Below are positions 15,460-23,288 of a DNA stretch of 31,780 bases, piece by piece (the stretch's first letter is position 1; each line of letters begins with the position of its first letter). A program made the translations under genes and the position numbers. Under the pieces are notes generated by a model. It saw only the letters and a program-made list of their open reading frames with translations. It did not search any database and was not told the DNA's origin. Source of the DNA: JBMNKL01 sp050261495 (lineage in GTDB: Bacteria > Bacillota > Clostridia > Acetivibrionales > DTU013); NCBI GenBank assembly GCA_050261495.1, contig JBLNDI010000126.1:1-31780 (forward strand), given 5' to 3'.

Positions 15460-16569
15460 ATGCCGCAGTTGATATACACGGTACAGCCCGGGGACACCTT
15501 GTCGGGAATAGCCCGGCTGTACGGCAGCACAGTGGGGGCAATCGTCAGTGCTAACAATATTGCAAATCCGAACCTGGTTTACCCGGGCGCGGTCCTATTA
15601 GTGCCCGTCGAGGAAGAGGATTATCCGGGAGCTCCGCCGGGAGGCCTGATATACACCGTTCAGCCCGGCGATACGCTCTATGTTATATCACTCCTGTTTG
15701 GAGTCAGCTTGCAAAGCATCCTGGAACTGAACAACATACCCGATCCCTCGCGGATATACCCGGGATTGATAATAGTACTTCCGCGAAACGCAGTAAACCC
15801 ATTTCAGCCTGAAAGTCCGGGAATTATAAGGTATACCGTCCTGCCCGGCGATACAATATACCGTATCGCGTTAAGATTCGGCGCCACCGTTCAGGCGGTC
15901 CTGAACGCAAATCCGGGCCTTGACCCACTCAGGCTGCTGCCCGGGCAGTCAATAAGGATCGCCATACCCGCGAACGCGGTGGCAATATACAGGGGAAATC
16001 CTTCAAAAAGGATGGTTGCCCTCACCTTTGACGCTACCTACGGCGACAACCAGACCACAAGGATTCTTCAAATATTGAGAGATAACAACATACGGGCCAC
16101 ATTTTTCCTGTCAGGCATATGGCCGCTGAACTACCCGAACCTTGCAAGAGCCATAGCCGCGGCGGGACACGAGATCGGGAACCACAGCCTTACGCATCCC
16201 CACATGACACAGATTCCCTTGACGGAAGTCGCCAACCAGGTTGTCCGGACCGGCGCCCTTATCAGGAATATAACAGGCGTGAGCCCTTACTTGTTCAGGC
16301 CCCCGTTCGGCGAATACAACCAGGCCGTTTTGAATACAGTGTCATCGCTGGGTTACGTTACAATCATGTGGACAATTGACTCGTTGGACTGGCAAAACCC
16401 TGGAGTTGAGCAGATAATCAGCCGCGTAGTCAACAACATCGAACCTGGAGCCATTATCCTGATGCACCAGGCAGCATTCCAGACGCCCGACGCTTTGCCC
16501 GCGATCATATCCCGGCTTAGGCAGCTTGGTTACGGTTTCGGTACCGTTACGCAAATTCTGGACCCATAA
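15460..16569 (+). CDS. Triple-LysM polysaccharide deacetylase
   Basis: A 369-residue protein with three LysM modules (about residues 4-49, 63-108 and 123-168; each with YTVxPGDT and a closing PG-hydrophobic strand), followed by a NodB-type deacetylase domain (about 184-369). Catalytic motifs are TFDATYGD (D191), NHSLTHPHM (H242, H246), RPPFGEY, DSLDW and LMHQ. LysM binds peptidoglycan or chitin-like glycans, so the enzyme should remove acetyl groups from cell-wall or spore-wall glycan. There is no signal peptide, so it is either exported by another route or assembled from the mother cell, as some LysM spore-coat proteins are. The ATG follows GGGGG. It is monocistronic with a strong terminator. 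Confidence 0.93.
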   Translation: MPQLIYTVQPGDTLSGIARLYGSTVGAIVSANNIANPNLVYPGAVLLVPVEEEDYPGAPPGGLIYTVQPGDTLYVISLLFGVSLQSILELNNIPDPSRIYPGLIIVLPRNAVNPFQPESPGIIRYTVLPGDTIYRIALRFGATVQAVLNANPGLDPLRLLPGQSIRIAIPANAVAIYRGNPSKRMVALTFDATYGDNQTTRILQILRDNNIRATFFLSGIWPLNYPNLARAIAAAGHEIGNHSLTHPHMTQIPLTEVANQVVRTGALIRNITGVSPYLFRPPFGEYNQAVLNTVSSLGYVTIMWTIDSLDWQNPGVEQIISRVVNNIEPGAIILMHQAAFQTPDALPAIISRLRQLGYGFGTVTQILDP

Positions 16570-16573
16570 CGTA

Positions 16574-16601
16574 AAAAAGGCCCAAACGATTGGGCCTTTT
16601 T
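16574..16601. terminator. Bidirectional rho-independent terminator
   Basis: AAAAAGGCCCAA and TTGGGCCTTTTT form a 12-bp stem around ACGA, with T-runs on both strands. It ends the deacetylase gene (plus) 5 bases past its stop and the groES-groEL unit (minus). Confidence 0.9.
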
Positions 16602-16663
16602 CATGGTATTCAGCTTTTATGATAAACTGCCTTTAAGGGTAATTCACTCTACTCCGCTGTTTA

Positions 16664-18292
16664 TTAATACATTCCGCCCATTCCGCCGGGTCCTCCTGCC
16701 GGCATCGGGGGCTCTTTCTCAGGCTTGTCAGCGACAACGCTCTCTGTGGTCAATACCATTGCCGCGATTGACGCAGCGTTCTGCAGCGCAAACCTTGTCA
16801 CTTTCGTAGGATCTACAATACCCGAGCTGATCATATCAACGTATTTTTCCCTCAGGGCGTCAAAGCCTGTACCGACAGGACTGCTCTTAACCTTGTCGAC
16901 AATGACGGAGCCTTCAAGTCCCGCATTTTCAGCAATCTGCCTGATCGGCTCTTCAAGGGCTTTTACAATTATCTGTACGCCGGTTCTCTCATCGCCTTCC
17001 GTAGTCTTAAGCAATTCTGCAACTTTGGGAATAGCGTTGATATATGCCGTGCCTCCTCCGGCAACGATGCCTTCTTCCACTGCAGCCTTCGTCGCCGCCA
17101 GGGCATCCTCTATGCGGAGCTTCTTCTCCTTCATTTCGGTTTCGGTAGCCGCGCCAACCTTGATTACGGCTACGCCGCCGGCCAGCTTGGCAAGCCTTTC
17201 CTGGAGTTTTTCCCTGTCGAAATCAGACGTGGTTTCCTCAATCTGCGCCTTGATGGATGCAATTCTCTTCTTGATTTTATCCTGATCGCCGGCGCCGTCC
17301 ACAATAATGGTATTTTCTTTCTGCACTTTAACTTGTCTTGCCCTGCCCAGCTGCGAAATCTTCGCCTCTTTCAGATCCAACCCCAGTTCGTCGGAAATTA
17401 CTTCGCCGCCTGTCAATATGGCGATATCGCGAAGCATTTCCTTTCTCCTGTCGCCAAAACCCGGAGCCTTGACGGCCGCGCACTGGAACGTGCCGCGAAG
17501 CTTGTTTACGATAATGGTTGTCAATGCTTCGCCTTCAACGTCCTCGGCAATAATGAGGAGTTTTTTGCCTGATTGCGCAATCTGCTCAAGGAGAGGCAGC
17601 ATATCCTGCACATTGCTCAATTTCTTGTCGGTTATAAGTATATACGGATCATCAAGAACCGCTTCCATTTTTTCGGTGTCGGTCACCATGTATGCGGATA
17701 CATAGCCCCTGTCGAACTGCATGCCTTCGACGACTTCAAGCTCCGTCCCCATGGACTTGGACTCTTCCACGGTAATAACGCCGTCGTTTGTCACCTTTTC
17801 CATCGCATCCGCGATAAGATTTCCTATTACTTCGTCGTTGGCTGATATGGCAGCGACCCTCGCTATATCTTCCTTGCCCTTTATCTTCCTGCTGTTTTCC
17901 TTTATCGCTTCAACTGCGACATCAACCGCTTTTGCAAGACCCCTTTTCAGGATCATCGGGTTGGCGCCTGCAGCCACATTCTTAAGACCTTCCCTGATTA
18001 TCGCCTGGGCAAGAAGAGTTGCGGTAGTAGTGCCGTCACCTGCGACGTCGTTGGTCTTGGTAGCCACTTCTTTAACGAGCTGTGCGCCCATATTTTCAAA
18101 CTTGTCTTCAACTTCTATTTCCTTGGCGATAGTGACGCCGTCGTTCGTAATCATAGGAGATCCGAACTTCTTGTCCAGGACAACGTTTCTGCCTTTGGGT
18201 CCGAGTGTCACCTTCACGGTATCGGCGAGTTTATTTACACCGCTTTCCAATGCGCGCCTGGCTTCCTCTCCGAATTTTATTTCTTTTGCCAT
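16664..18292 (-). CDS. groEL: Chaperonin GroEL
   Basis: A 542-residue 60-kDa chaperonin, full length and highly conserved: AKEIKFGEEARRALE at the start, ATP-binding GDGTTTATLLAQ, and a C-terminal PMPAGGPGGMGGMY tail of the GGM type. It forms the double-ring folding chamber with GroES. It is 58 bases downstream of groES with AAGGAGG ten bases before the ATG, and is controlled through the CIRCE element upstream of groES. Confidence 0.98.
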   Translation of the reverse strand: MAKEIKFGEEARRALESGVNKLADTVKVTLGPKGRNVVLDKKFGSPMITNDGVTIAKEIEVEDKFENMGAQLVKEVATKTNDVAGDGTTTATLLAQAIIREGLKNVAAGANPMILKRGLAKAVDVAVEAIKENSRKIKGKEDIARVAAISANDEVIGNLIADAMEKVTNDGVITVEESKSMGTELEVVEGMQFDRGYVSAYMVTDTEKMEAVLDDPYILITDKKLSNVQDMLPLLEQIAQSGKKLLIIAEDVEGEALTTIIVNKLRGTFQCAAVKAPGFGDRRKEMLRDIAILTGGEVISDELGLDLKEAKISQLGRARQVKVQKENTIIVDGAGDQDKIKKRIASIKAQIEETTSDFDREKLQERLAKLAGGVAVIKVGAATETEMKEKKLRIEDALAATKAAVEEGIVAGGGTAYINAIPKVAELLKTTEGDERTGVQIIVKALEEPIRQIAENAGLEGSVIVDKVKSSPVGTGFDALREKYVDMISSGIVDPTKVTRFALQNAASIAAMVLTTESVVADKPEKEPPMPAGGPGGMGGMY

Positions 18293-18350
18293 GTGTTTTA
18301 TGCCTCCTTATTTACATAAATATTTAATCAGTGAGTCCGCAATGGGTCAC

Positions 18351-18638
18351 CTATTCTACAATAGCCAGAATATCACTCTGCTTCAGAATGGTGTATTCCT
18401 GATTATCAATTTTTACTTCTGTTCCTGCGTATTTGCTGATAAGCACCTTGTCTCCGACTTTTACTTCCATCTTGATTTCTCTGCCCTTATCGTCAATCCC
18501 GCCTGGTCCTACCGCGACGACTTCCGCAACCTGCGGCTTTTCTTTCGCGCTTCCGGGCAATATGATACCGCCTTTTGTTACTTCTTCGCTTTCCATCATT
18601 TTAATAACGACTCTTTCACCTAAAGGCTTTATTTTCAT
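18351..18638 (-). CDS. groES: Co-chaperonin GroES
   Basis: A 95-residue 10-kDa co-chaperonin with the usual MKIKPLGERVVIK start, the mobile loop region SEEVTKGGIILP that contacts GroEL, and the KYAGTEVKIDNQEYTIL end. First gene of the operon, with AAGGAGG before the ATG. Confidence 0.98.
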   Translation of the reverse strand: MKIKPLGERVVIKMMESEEVTKGGIILPGSAKEKPQVAEVVAVGPGGIDDKGREIKMEVKVGDKVLISKYAGTEVKIDNQEYTILKQSDILAIVE

Positions 18639-18667
18639 AAACTAACCTCCTTGATATTTGCAATTTA

Positions 18668-18694
18668 TTAGCACTCACTTTTGCTGAGTGCTAA
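18668..18694. promoter_or_regulatory. CIRCE element (HrcA operator)
   Basis: TTAGCACTC (18668-18676) and GAGTGCTAA (18686-18694) are perfect inverted repeats with a 9-base spacer, the exact CIRCE consensus. It lies between the groES promoter and start codon, so HrcA repression with heat induction is expected. hrcA itself is not in the window. Confidence 0.97.
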
Positions 18695-18705
18695 TTTCAC
18701 TAAAT

Positions 18706-18735
18706 AATATAATATACTATCCAATTTTTAATCAA
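18706..18735 (-). promoter_or_regulatory. groES-groEL promoter
   Basis: On the minus strand TTGATT (18730-18735) and TATATT (18706-18711) are 18 bases apart, immediately upstream of CIRCE, the usual arrangement. Confidence 0.55.
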
Positions 18736-18839
18736 ACATGCATTTACGATAAAAATTGCCGGTTAAATCGCATTATTGCGCAACATCTTCCGATTTTATC
18801 AAATTTCACTGTTTTTCAGGTTAATTTCCTGCGAGCCTG

Positions 18840-19000
18840 TTTTTTCACAGCCTTCCGTTCCCGACGCCTTCCTGTTTTACATCCCGCTGTCTTTTACTCA
18901 GCTCCGTGGCATATAGTCCCTTCGTTTTCCTGTCCTGCGGTCTTATGCTCCGCTCCCGGGCTTTTGATCCCTCCGTTTTCTGCCCTGCGGTCACTTTGCT
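18840..19000. repeat. Degenerate tandem repeats of about 51 bases downstream of hisIE
   Basis: The segment starting at 18918 (CCCTTCGTTTTCCTGTCCTG) recurs at 18969 (CCCTCCGTTTTCTGCCCTG), each followed by CGGTC, and a weaker third copy lies around 18865-18915. No gene is present in 18639-19000 apart from these and the groES control region. Confidence 0.45.
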
Positions 19001-19762
19001 TCATTTTCTCCGGGCCAATTCCCCGTACACGTCGTTCAGCGTCAAGCCCCTTTCAGCCAGAAGCACCATTACATGGTAAAGCAGATCGGCTATTTCGGAG
19101 CTTATTTCCCGGGCGCTGCCGTTTTTTGACGCAATCATGACCTCACAGGCTTCTTCGCCTATTTTTTTCAGGATCTTGTCCAGGCCCTTTTCAAAAAGGT
19201 AATTCGTGTAGGAGCCCTCCTTCGGGTGAACCAACCTGTCGGTGATTACATCGAACACTTCCCCCAGGACTTCCGGTCCTGCAGTCATGGCATGCTCATC
19301 CGTACCGGCCTGCGCGGCTCCCGGGCCATCCTGACCGCGCGAAGCCTCCGGTCCGCTGCCGAAACCGGGTCCGGCACTGGAAGACGGAGAAGACGCGTAA
19401 GCGTCAACTGTTGTTTTCCCGGTTTCTTCCACTGCCCCGTCAATCCCAAACCTTGTAAAGAAACAGGAATAGTGCCCGGTATGGCATGCCTTGCCGGTCT
19501 GCTCGACCTTAAGCAGCAATGTGTCCCCGTCGCAATCAATGCCGATGGATTTTACTTCCTGGAAATGCCCTGAGGTCTCGCCCTTCAGCCACAGCTTTTT
19601 CCTGCTCCTGCTGTAATAATGCGCTTTACCTGTCTCCAGCGTTTTTCTCAGCGCTTCCTCGTTCATATACGCAAGCATGAGCACCTCATCCGTCCTCGTA
19701 TCCTGCGCAATAGCCGGTATAAGCCCGTTGGCGTCAAATCTCGCCATTTCAAGAATGTTCAT
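19001..19762 (-). CDS. hisIE: Bifunctional phosphoribosyl-AMP cyclohydrolase / phosphoribosyl-ATP pyrophosphatase
   Basis: A 253-residue fusion catalysing the second and third steps of histidine synthesis. The HisI domain (about 1-106) has the metal-binding DCDGD and the Cys-rich KACHTGHYSC. The HisE domain (about 167-253) has KIGEEACEV and SEIADLLYH. Between them lies an unusually long linker (about 113-166) rich in Ser, Gly, Ala and Pro, whereas HisIE fusions normally have a short one. The linker DNA resembles the repeats just downstream of the gene. The N-terminal MNILEMARFDANGLIPAIAQ is typical. It is the last gene of the his operon, 118 bases after hisF. Confidence 0.95.
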   Translation of the reverse strand: MNILEMARFDANGLIPAIAQDTRTDEVLMLAYMNEEALRKTLETGKAHYYSRSRKKLWLKGETSGHFQEVKSIGIDCDGDTLLLKVEQTGKACHTGHYSCFFTRFGIDGAVEETGKTTVDAYASSPSSSAGPGFGSGPEASRGQDGPGAAQAGTDEHAMTAGPEVLGEVFDVITDRLVHPKEGSYTNYLFEKGLDKILKKIGEEACEVMIASKNGSAREISSEIADLLYHVMVLLAERGLTLNDVYGELARRK

Positions 19763-19865
19763 CTTAAAAAACCTCGATTCCTGTATTCTTGCATCTTTGC
19801 CCTAAATTCCGATATCACATTTTTTATACGTTCATTTAAAATGCTAGATTCTTGACTTTACCCTT

Positions 19866-19895
19866 TTATATTCTCACTTCTTATATTCTCACTTC
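19866..19895. repeat. 15-base perfect tandem duplication across the hisF stop codon
   Basis: TTATATTCTCACTTC is present at 19866-19880 and 19881-19895. The second copy encodes the last four residues and stop of HisF; the first is a duplicate just beyond it. Confidence 0.9.
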
Positions 19896-20645
19896 GATTC
19901 CCTTTTCCTTCAGGTATTCTTTCAGGCTGCGGATTTCCAGTTCACGGAAGTGAAACAGCGACGCCGCCAGCGCGGCATCAGCCTTTCCGGCCGTCAGGAC
20001 CTCGTAAAAATGTTCCGGCTTTCCGGCTCCACCCGATGCTATAACCGGTATTTTCACGTTCTCCGATATCAGCCTGGTAAGCTCTATGTCATAACCGTCC
20101 TTTGTTCCGTCGCGGTCCATGCTCGTCAGGAGTATCTCGCCCGCACCGAGCCTCTCGGCTTCCATCGCCCACTCAACCGCGTCCTTCCCGGTGTTTACCT
20201 TGCCCCCGCTGACATAAACGTCCCAGCCGTCTTCGTCCGGCCTCTTTTTTGCGTCGATCGCCACTACAACGCATTGGCTCCCGAAAAGGTGCGCCGCTTC
20301 CGAGATCAAACGGGGCGTTTTTACCGCCGCGGAGTTTACGGAAACCTTGTCCGCGCCGGCTTTGAGTATTTCGCTGAAATCGTCAACAGTCCTTATGCCG
20401 CCGCCCACGGTAAAAGGTATGAACACCCTCTCGGCGACACGCCGCACAACATCAATCATGATTTTCCTGTCGTCGGAAGTGGCGGTTATGTCGAGAAAGA
20501 CAAGTTCGTCGGCGCCGGCTTTGTCATAAAGTGAAGCCGCCTCGGCCGGGTCTCCCACATCCCTGATGTTTACAAAATTAACGCCTTTGACAAGCCTGCC
20601 GTCACGGACGTCCAGGCATGGAATTATACGTTTCGTACCGCTCAT
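19881..20645 (-). CDS. hisF: Imidazole glycerol phosphate synthase cyclase subunit
   Basis: A 254-residue half-barrel-duplicated TIM protein that closes the imidazole ring using ammonia. The general acid/base Asp lies in CLDVRDGRLVKG near the N-terminus and the second in AIDAKKRPDEDGW. Phosphate-binding loops are VGGGIRT, VSVNSAAV and ASGGAG. Its normal partner is the glutaminase HisH, whose gene is absent from this operon. The ATG follows GAGGTG. Confidence 0.97.
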   Translation of the reverse strand: MSGTKRIIPCLDVRDGRLVKGVNFVNIRDVGDPAEAASLYDKAGADELVFLDITATSDDRKIMIDVVRRVAERVFIPFTVGGGIRTVDDFSEILKAGADKVSVNSAAVKTPRLISEAAHLFGSQCVVVAIDAKKRPDEDGWDVYVSGGKVNTGKDAVEWAMEAERLGAGEILLTSMDRDGTKDGYDIELTRLISENVKIPVIASGGAGKPEHFYEVLTAGKADAALAASLFHFRELEIRSLKEYLKEKGIEVRI

Positions 20646-20709
20646 GTATGCACCTCGTTAATTTAAGATTTTTGATTATATGCGACTTTACTATTTCTCA
20701 TTATTAATA

Positions 20710-21423
20710 TTATTTTGCAGCTGCAATTGCTTCCTCAAGGACAATATCGCCGGTATACAGGGCTTTACCTATAATTGCGCCTGCCGCGCCTGCCTCTTTC
20801 AGGTTTTTAACATCCCGGACGCTCGAAACCCCGCCGGAAGCAATCACTTCCATTCCCACGGCATTGACCATTTCCTCAATTGCCTTGAGATTCGGCCCCT
20901 TGAGCATGCCATCCCGGGAGATATCGGTATATATGATTACCTTTACGCCAATCTCCTCCATCTTTTTTGCAAAATCCACCGCCGTAAACCTGCTGGTCCT
21001 TGCCCAGCCCTCAACAGCCACCATGCCGTCCCTGGCGTCCACTGCCACGACAAGATTATCGCCGAAACGCAGTACCGCTTCCCTGACCAGAGCCTGGTCG
21101 TTTACCGCGGAAGTCCCTAGGATGACCCTTTTTACACCTTTTCCAAGGATTAATTCCATCGTCTCAATCGTGCGGATTCCCCCGCCCGCCTGCAAAGGTA
21201 TCCCCGCCCTGTCAGCTATAGCGCTGATAACGGGTATGTTTTTGGGTCCTCCTGTTTTTGCCCCGTCAAGGTCAACCACATGCAGGTATTCGGCGCCCGA
21301 TTGCACAAATTTCAGCGCCATGTCGGCCGGGTTGTCGGAAAAAACCGTTACATCTTCGAATTTTCCTTGCAGCAGCCTGACGCACTTGCCGTCCTTTATG
21401 TCAATTGCAGGATAGATGACCAT
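20710..21423 (-). CDS. hisA: ProFAR isomerase
   Basis: A 237-residue TIM barrel that isomerises ProFAR to PRFAR. Catalytic Asp8 is in AIDIKDGKCVRL and the second Asp is in VVAVDARDG. Phosphate loops are QAGGGIRT and ASGGVSS. It lies 33 bases after hisB, a gap too short for hisH, which normally sits between them in Firmicutes. The ATG is preceded by GGAG. Confidence 0.97.
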   Translation of the reverse strand: MVIYPAIDIKDGKCVRLLQGKFEDVTVFSDNPADMALKFVQSGAEYLHVVDLDGAKTGGPKNIPVISAIADRAGIPLQAGGGIRTIETMELILGKGVKRVILGTSAVNDQALVREAVLRFGDNLVVAVDARDGMVAVEGWARTSRFTAVDFAKKMEEIGVKVIIYTDISRDGMLKGPNLKAIEEMVNAVGMEVIASGGVSSVRDVKNLKEAGAAGAIIGKALYTGDIVLEEAIAAAK

Positions 21424-21436
21424 TTAATTCACTCCA

Positions 21437-21464
21437 GTTTGTTTACTCCTGTTTGTTTACTCCA
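21437..21464. repeat. 14-base tandem duplication at the hisB-hisA junction
   Basis: GTTTGTTTACTCCT (21437-21450) and GTTTGTTTACTCCA (21451-21464) differ only at the last base, and ACTCCA before them resembles a third partial copy. On the coding strand each copy carries GGAGTAA, so the stop codon of hisB and a GGAG ribosome binding motif are both duplicated. Confidence 0.85.
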
Positions 21465-22047
21465 ATATTCCCTTTGTGGACATTACGCCGCTTATTCGGG
21501 GATCAACGCCGGTCGCATCGTCAAGCGCCCTGGCAAAGGCTTTAAAGACCGCCTCAATAATATGATGGTTGTTGCTGCCGTAGTGCACGTTAATGTGTAT
21601 GTTCATCCCCGCGTTTACCGCCAATGCCCTGAAGAATTCCTTCACCAGCCCGGCATCCATGCCGCCTGCGCTTTCATATGAATAATTGACGTTAAAGACC
21701 AGATATGGGCGCCCACCAATGTCGACAGACACCGAGGCCAGCGCTTCGTCCATCGGTACTACCGACGTTCCGTACCTCCTGATGCCTTCCTTGCCGCCGA
21801 GGGCTTCCTTCAAAGCCTGCCCCAGGACTATGCCGGTATCCTCTACCGTGTGATGGCAATCCACCTGCAAGTCCCCGCGCGCCTTTAATTCAAGGTCAAA
21901 AAGACCGTGTTTTGAAAACAGCGTCAGCATATGGTCAAAAAAACCTATGCCGGTATCGACGTCGGATTTGCCGCTGCCGTCAACGCACAGTTTAACCGTG
22001 ATGTTGGTTTCCGCCGTTTTTCTCTTGATTTCGGATATCCTGGACAT
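21457..22047 (-). CDS. hisB: Imidazoleglycerol-phosphate dehydratase
   Basis: A 196-residue monofunctional HisB (no phosphatase domain). The manganese-binding His motifs are intact: GFFDHML, DCHHTVEDTG and NNHHIIEA. Start ATG follows AGGGAGG. A good internal promoter lies upstream (22101-22128), so hisB-A-F-IE may also be transcribed separately from hisZ-G-D-C. Confidence 0.97.
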   Translation of the reverse strand: MSRISEIKRKTAETNITVKLCVDGSGKSDVDTGIGFFDHMLTLFSKHGLFDLELKARGDLQVDCHHTVEDTGIVLGQALKEALGGKEGIRRYGTSVVPMDEALASVSVDIGGRPYLVFNVNYSYESAGGMDAGLVKEFFRALAVNAGMNIHINVHYGSNNHHIIEAVFKAFARALDDATGVDPRISGVMSTKGILE

Positions 22048-22100
22048 AATACGCCTCCCTGTTTATAAAACTAAAATAAAAATTTACATTAAGCAAATCA

Positions 22101-22128
22101 ATTATACTAAAGCCAAACCCCAAAACAA
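22101..22128 (-). promoter_or_regulatory. Candidate internal promoter before hisB
   Basis: On the minus strand TTGTTT (22123-22128) and TATAAT (22101-22106) are 16 bases apart, about 55 bases upstream of the hisB start, in the widest gap of the upstream half of the operon. Confidence 0.5.
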
Positions 22129-22181
22129 ACCAACAGAGCCAAACCGATAATTTGCCTGATTCGGACTTGCCCGGCTCCAAC

Positions 22182-22208
22182 AGGGCTGCCATCAAGCAGT
22201 GCAGCCCT
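22182..22208. other. Stem-loop just after hisC
   Basis: AGGGCTGC (22182-22189) and GCAGCCCT (22201-22208) form an 8-bp stem with an 11-base loop, starting 7 bases past the hisC stop. No T-run follows on the coding strand, so it is probably an mRNA 3'-end or processing element rather than a terminator. Confidence 0.5.
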
Positions 22209-22215
22209 TACATTT

Positions 22216-23280
22216 TTAGCGGCTCCCGATAATATCGTCCAGGGCTGCAATCACCGCGTCCATGTCTTCATCGGCGCCGATGCTTATGCGAAGGTGGTTG
22301 TCAATCCGCGGCAGCTTGAAATACCGGACCAGGATTCCCCTTTTTCTAAGCTCGCTGAAAATATCCCCGGCATAAACATCCGGATGGCTTGCAAAAACAA
22401 AGTTTGCCTTGGAATCCGTAATGAGAAACTTCCTGCTTCTGAGCTCCCTGGTGAAACGCTCCCTTGTTGCGACGACTTTTGCAATAGTCTCCCGGTAATA
22501 CCCGTCATCTTTTAAAGCTGCCGTACCGGCGGCAATGGCAAGCCTGTCGAGCGTATACGAATTAAATGAGCTTTTAACGCTTTCCAGCGCCCTGATAAGC
22601 TCATTGTCTCCAAACGCAAAGCCAATCCGCATTCCGGCCAGCGCGTGGGATTTTGAAAGCGTGCGGACAACCAAAAGGTTCGGGTATTCAGATATCAGCC
22701 CGACTGCGGATTCCCCGCCGAAGTCTATATATGCTTCATCTATAATCACCACGGTATCCGGGTTGCCTTCGATAATCCTGCGGATTTCCGGCAGCGGCAG
22801 GGCCTTGCCCGTCGGGGCGTTCGGATTTGCGATGACAACGCCTCCCGGGCTTTTCACGAGCTGTGCGGTTTGTATGCCGAAATCATCATCGAGCGGGGCG
22901 GTAACGTAATCCAGGCGGAATAGCGACGCGTAAACGGGGTAAAAGGAATATGTAATATTCGGAAACACGATCGCTTTCCCGGGATCAAAGAATGCCATGA
23001 ATGCGAATGCCAGCACCTCATCGGAGCCGTTTCCCGCAAAGACTTGGTCTTTTTTAACTCCATAGCGTTCCGCCGCGGCTTCAATCAATTCGCTGCAGCC
23101 GGGATCCGGGTAAAGCCTCAGGCTGTCGTCAACCGCCGCCCTGATGGCATCAAGCACAAGAGGTGACGGCCCGTACGGGTTTTCATTGGTATTAAGTTTT
23201 ATATATCTCCTGTCCCTCGGCTGCTCTCCCGGCACATAGGGTTTCAAGCTCCGCGCCAGGACGCTCCAGTATTTGCTCAT
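22216..23280 (-). CDS. hisC: Histidinol-phosphate aminotransferase
   Basis: A PLP-dependent fold-type I aminotransferase of about 354 residues. Motifs are NTNENPYGPSP, GNGSDEVL, NPNAPTGK, IIDEAYIDF and the PLP lysine in TLSKSHALAGMRIG. It converts imidazole acetol phosphate to histidinol phosphate. ATG at 23280 follows GGGGAG at 11 bases; a GTG at 23292 overlapping the hisD stop codon is an alternative start. Confidence 0.96.
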   Translation of the reverse strand: MSKYWSVLARSLKPYVPGEQPRDRRYIKLNTNENPYGPSPLVLDAIRAAVDDSLRLYPDPGCSELIEAAAERYGVKKDQVFAGNGSDEVLAFAFMAFFDPGKAIVFPNITYSFYPVYASLFRLDYVTAPLDDDFGIQTAQLVKSPGGVVIANPNAPTGKALPLPEIRRIIEGNPDTVVIIDEAYIDFGGESAVGLISEYPNLLVVRTLSKSHALAGMRIGFAFGDNELIRALESVKSSFNSYTLDRLAIAAGTAALKDDGYYRETIAKVVATRERFTRELRSRKFLITDSKANFVFASHPDVYAGDIFSELRKRGILVRYFKLPRIDNHLRISIGADEDMDAVIAALDDIIGSR

Positions 23281-23288
23281 AGGCTTTA

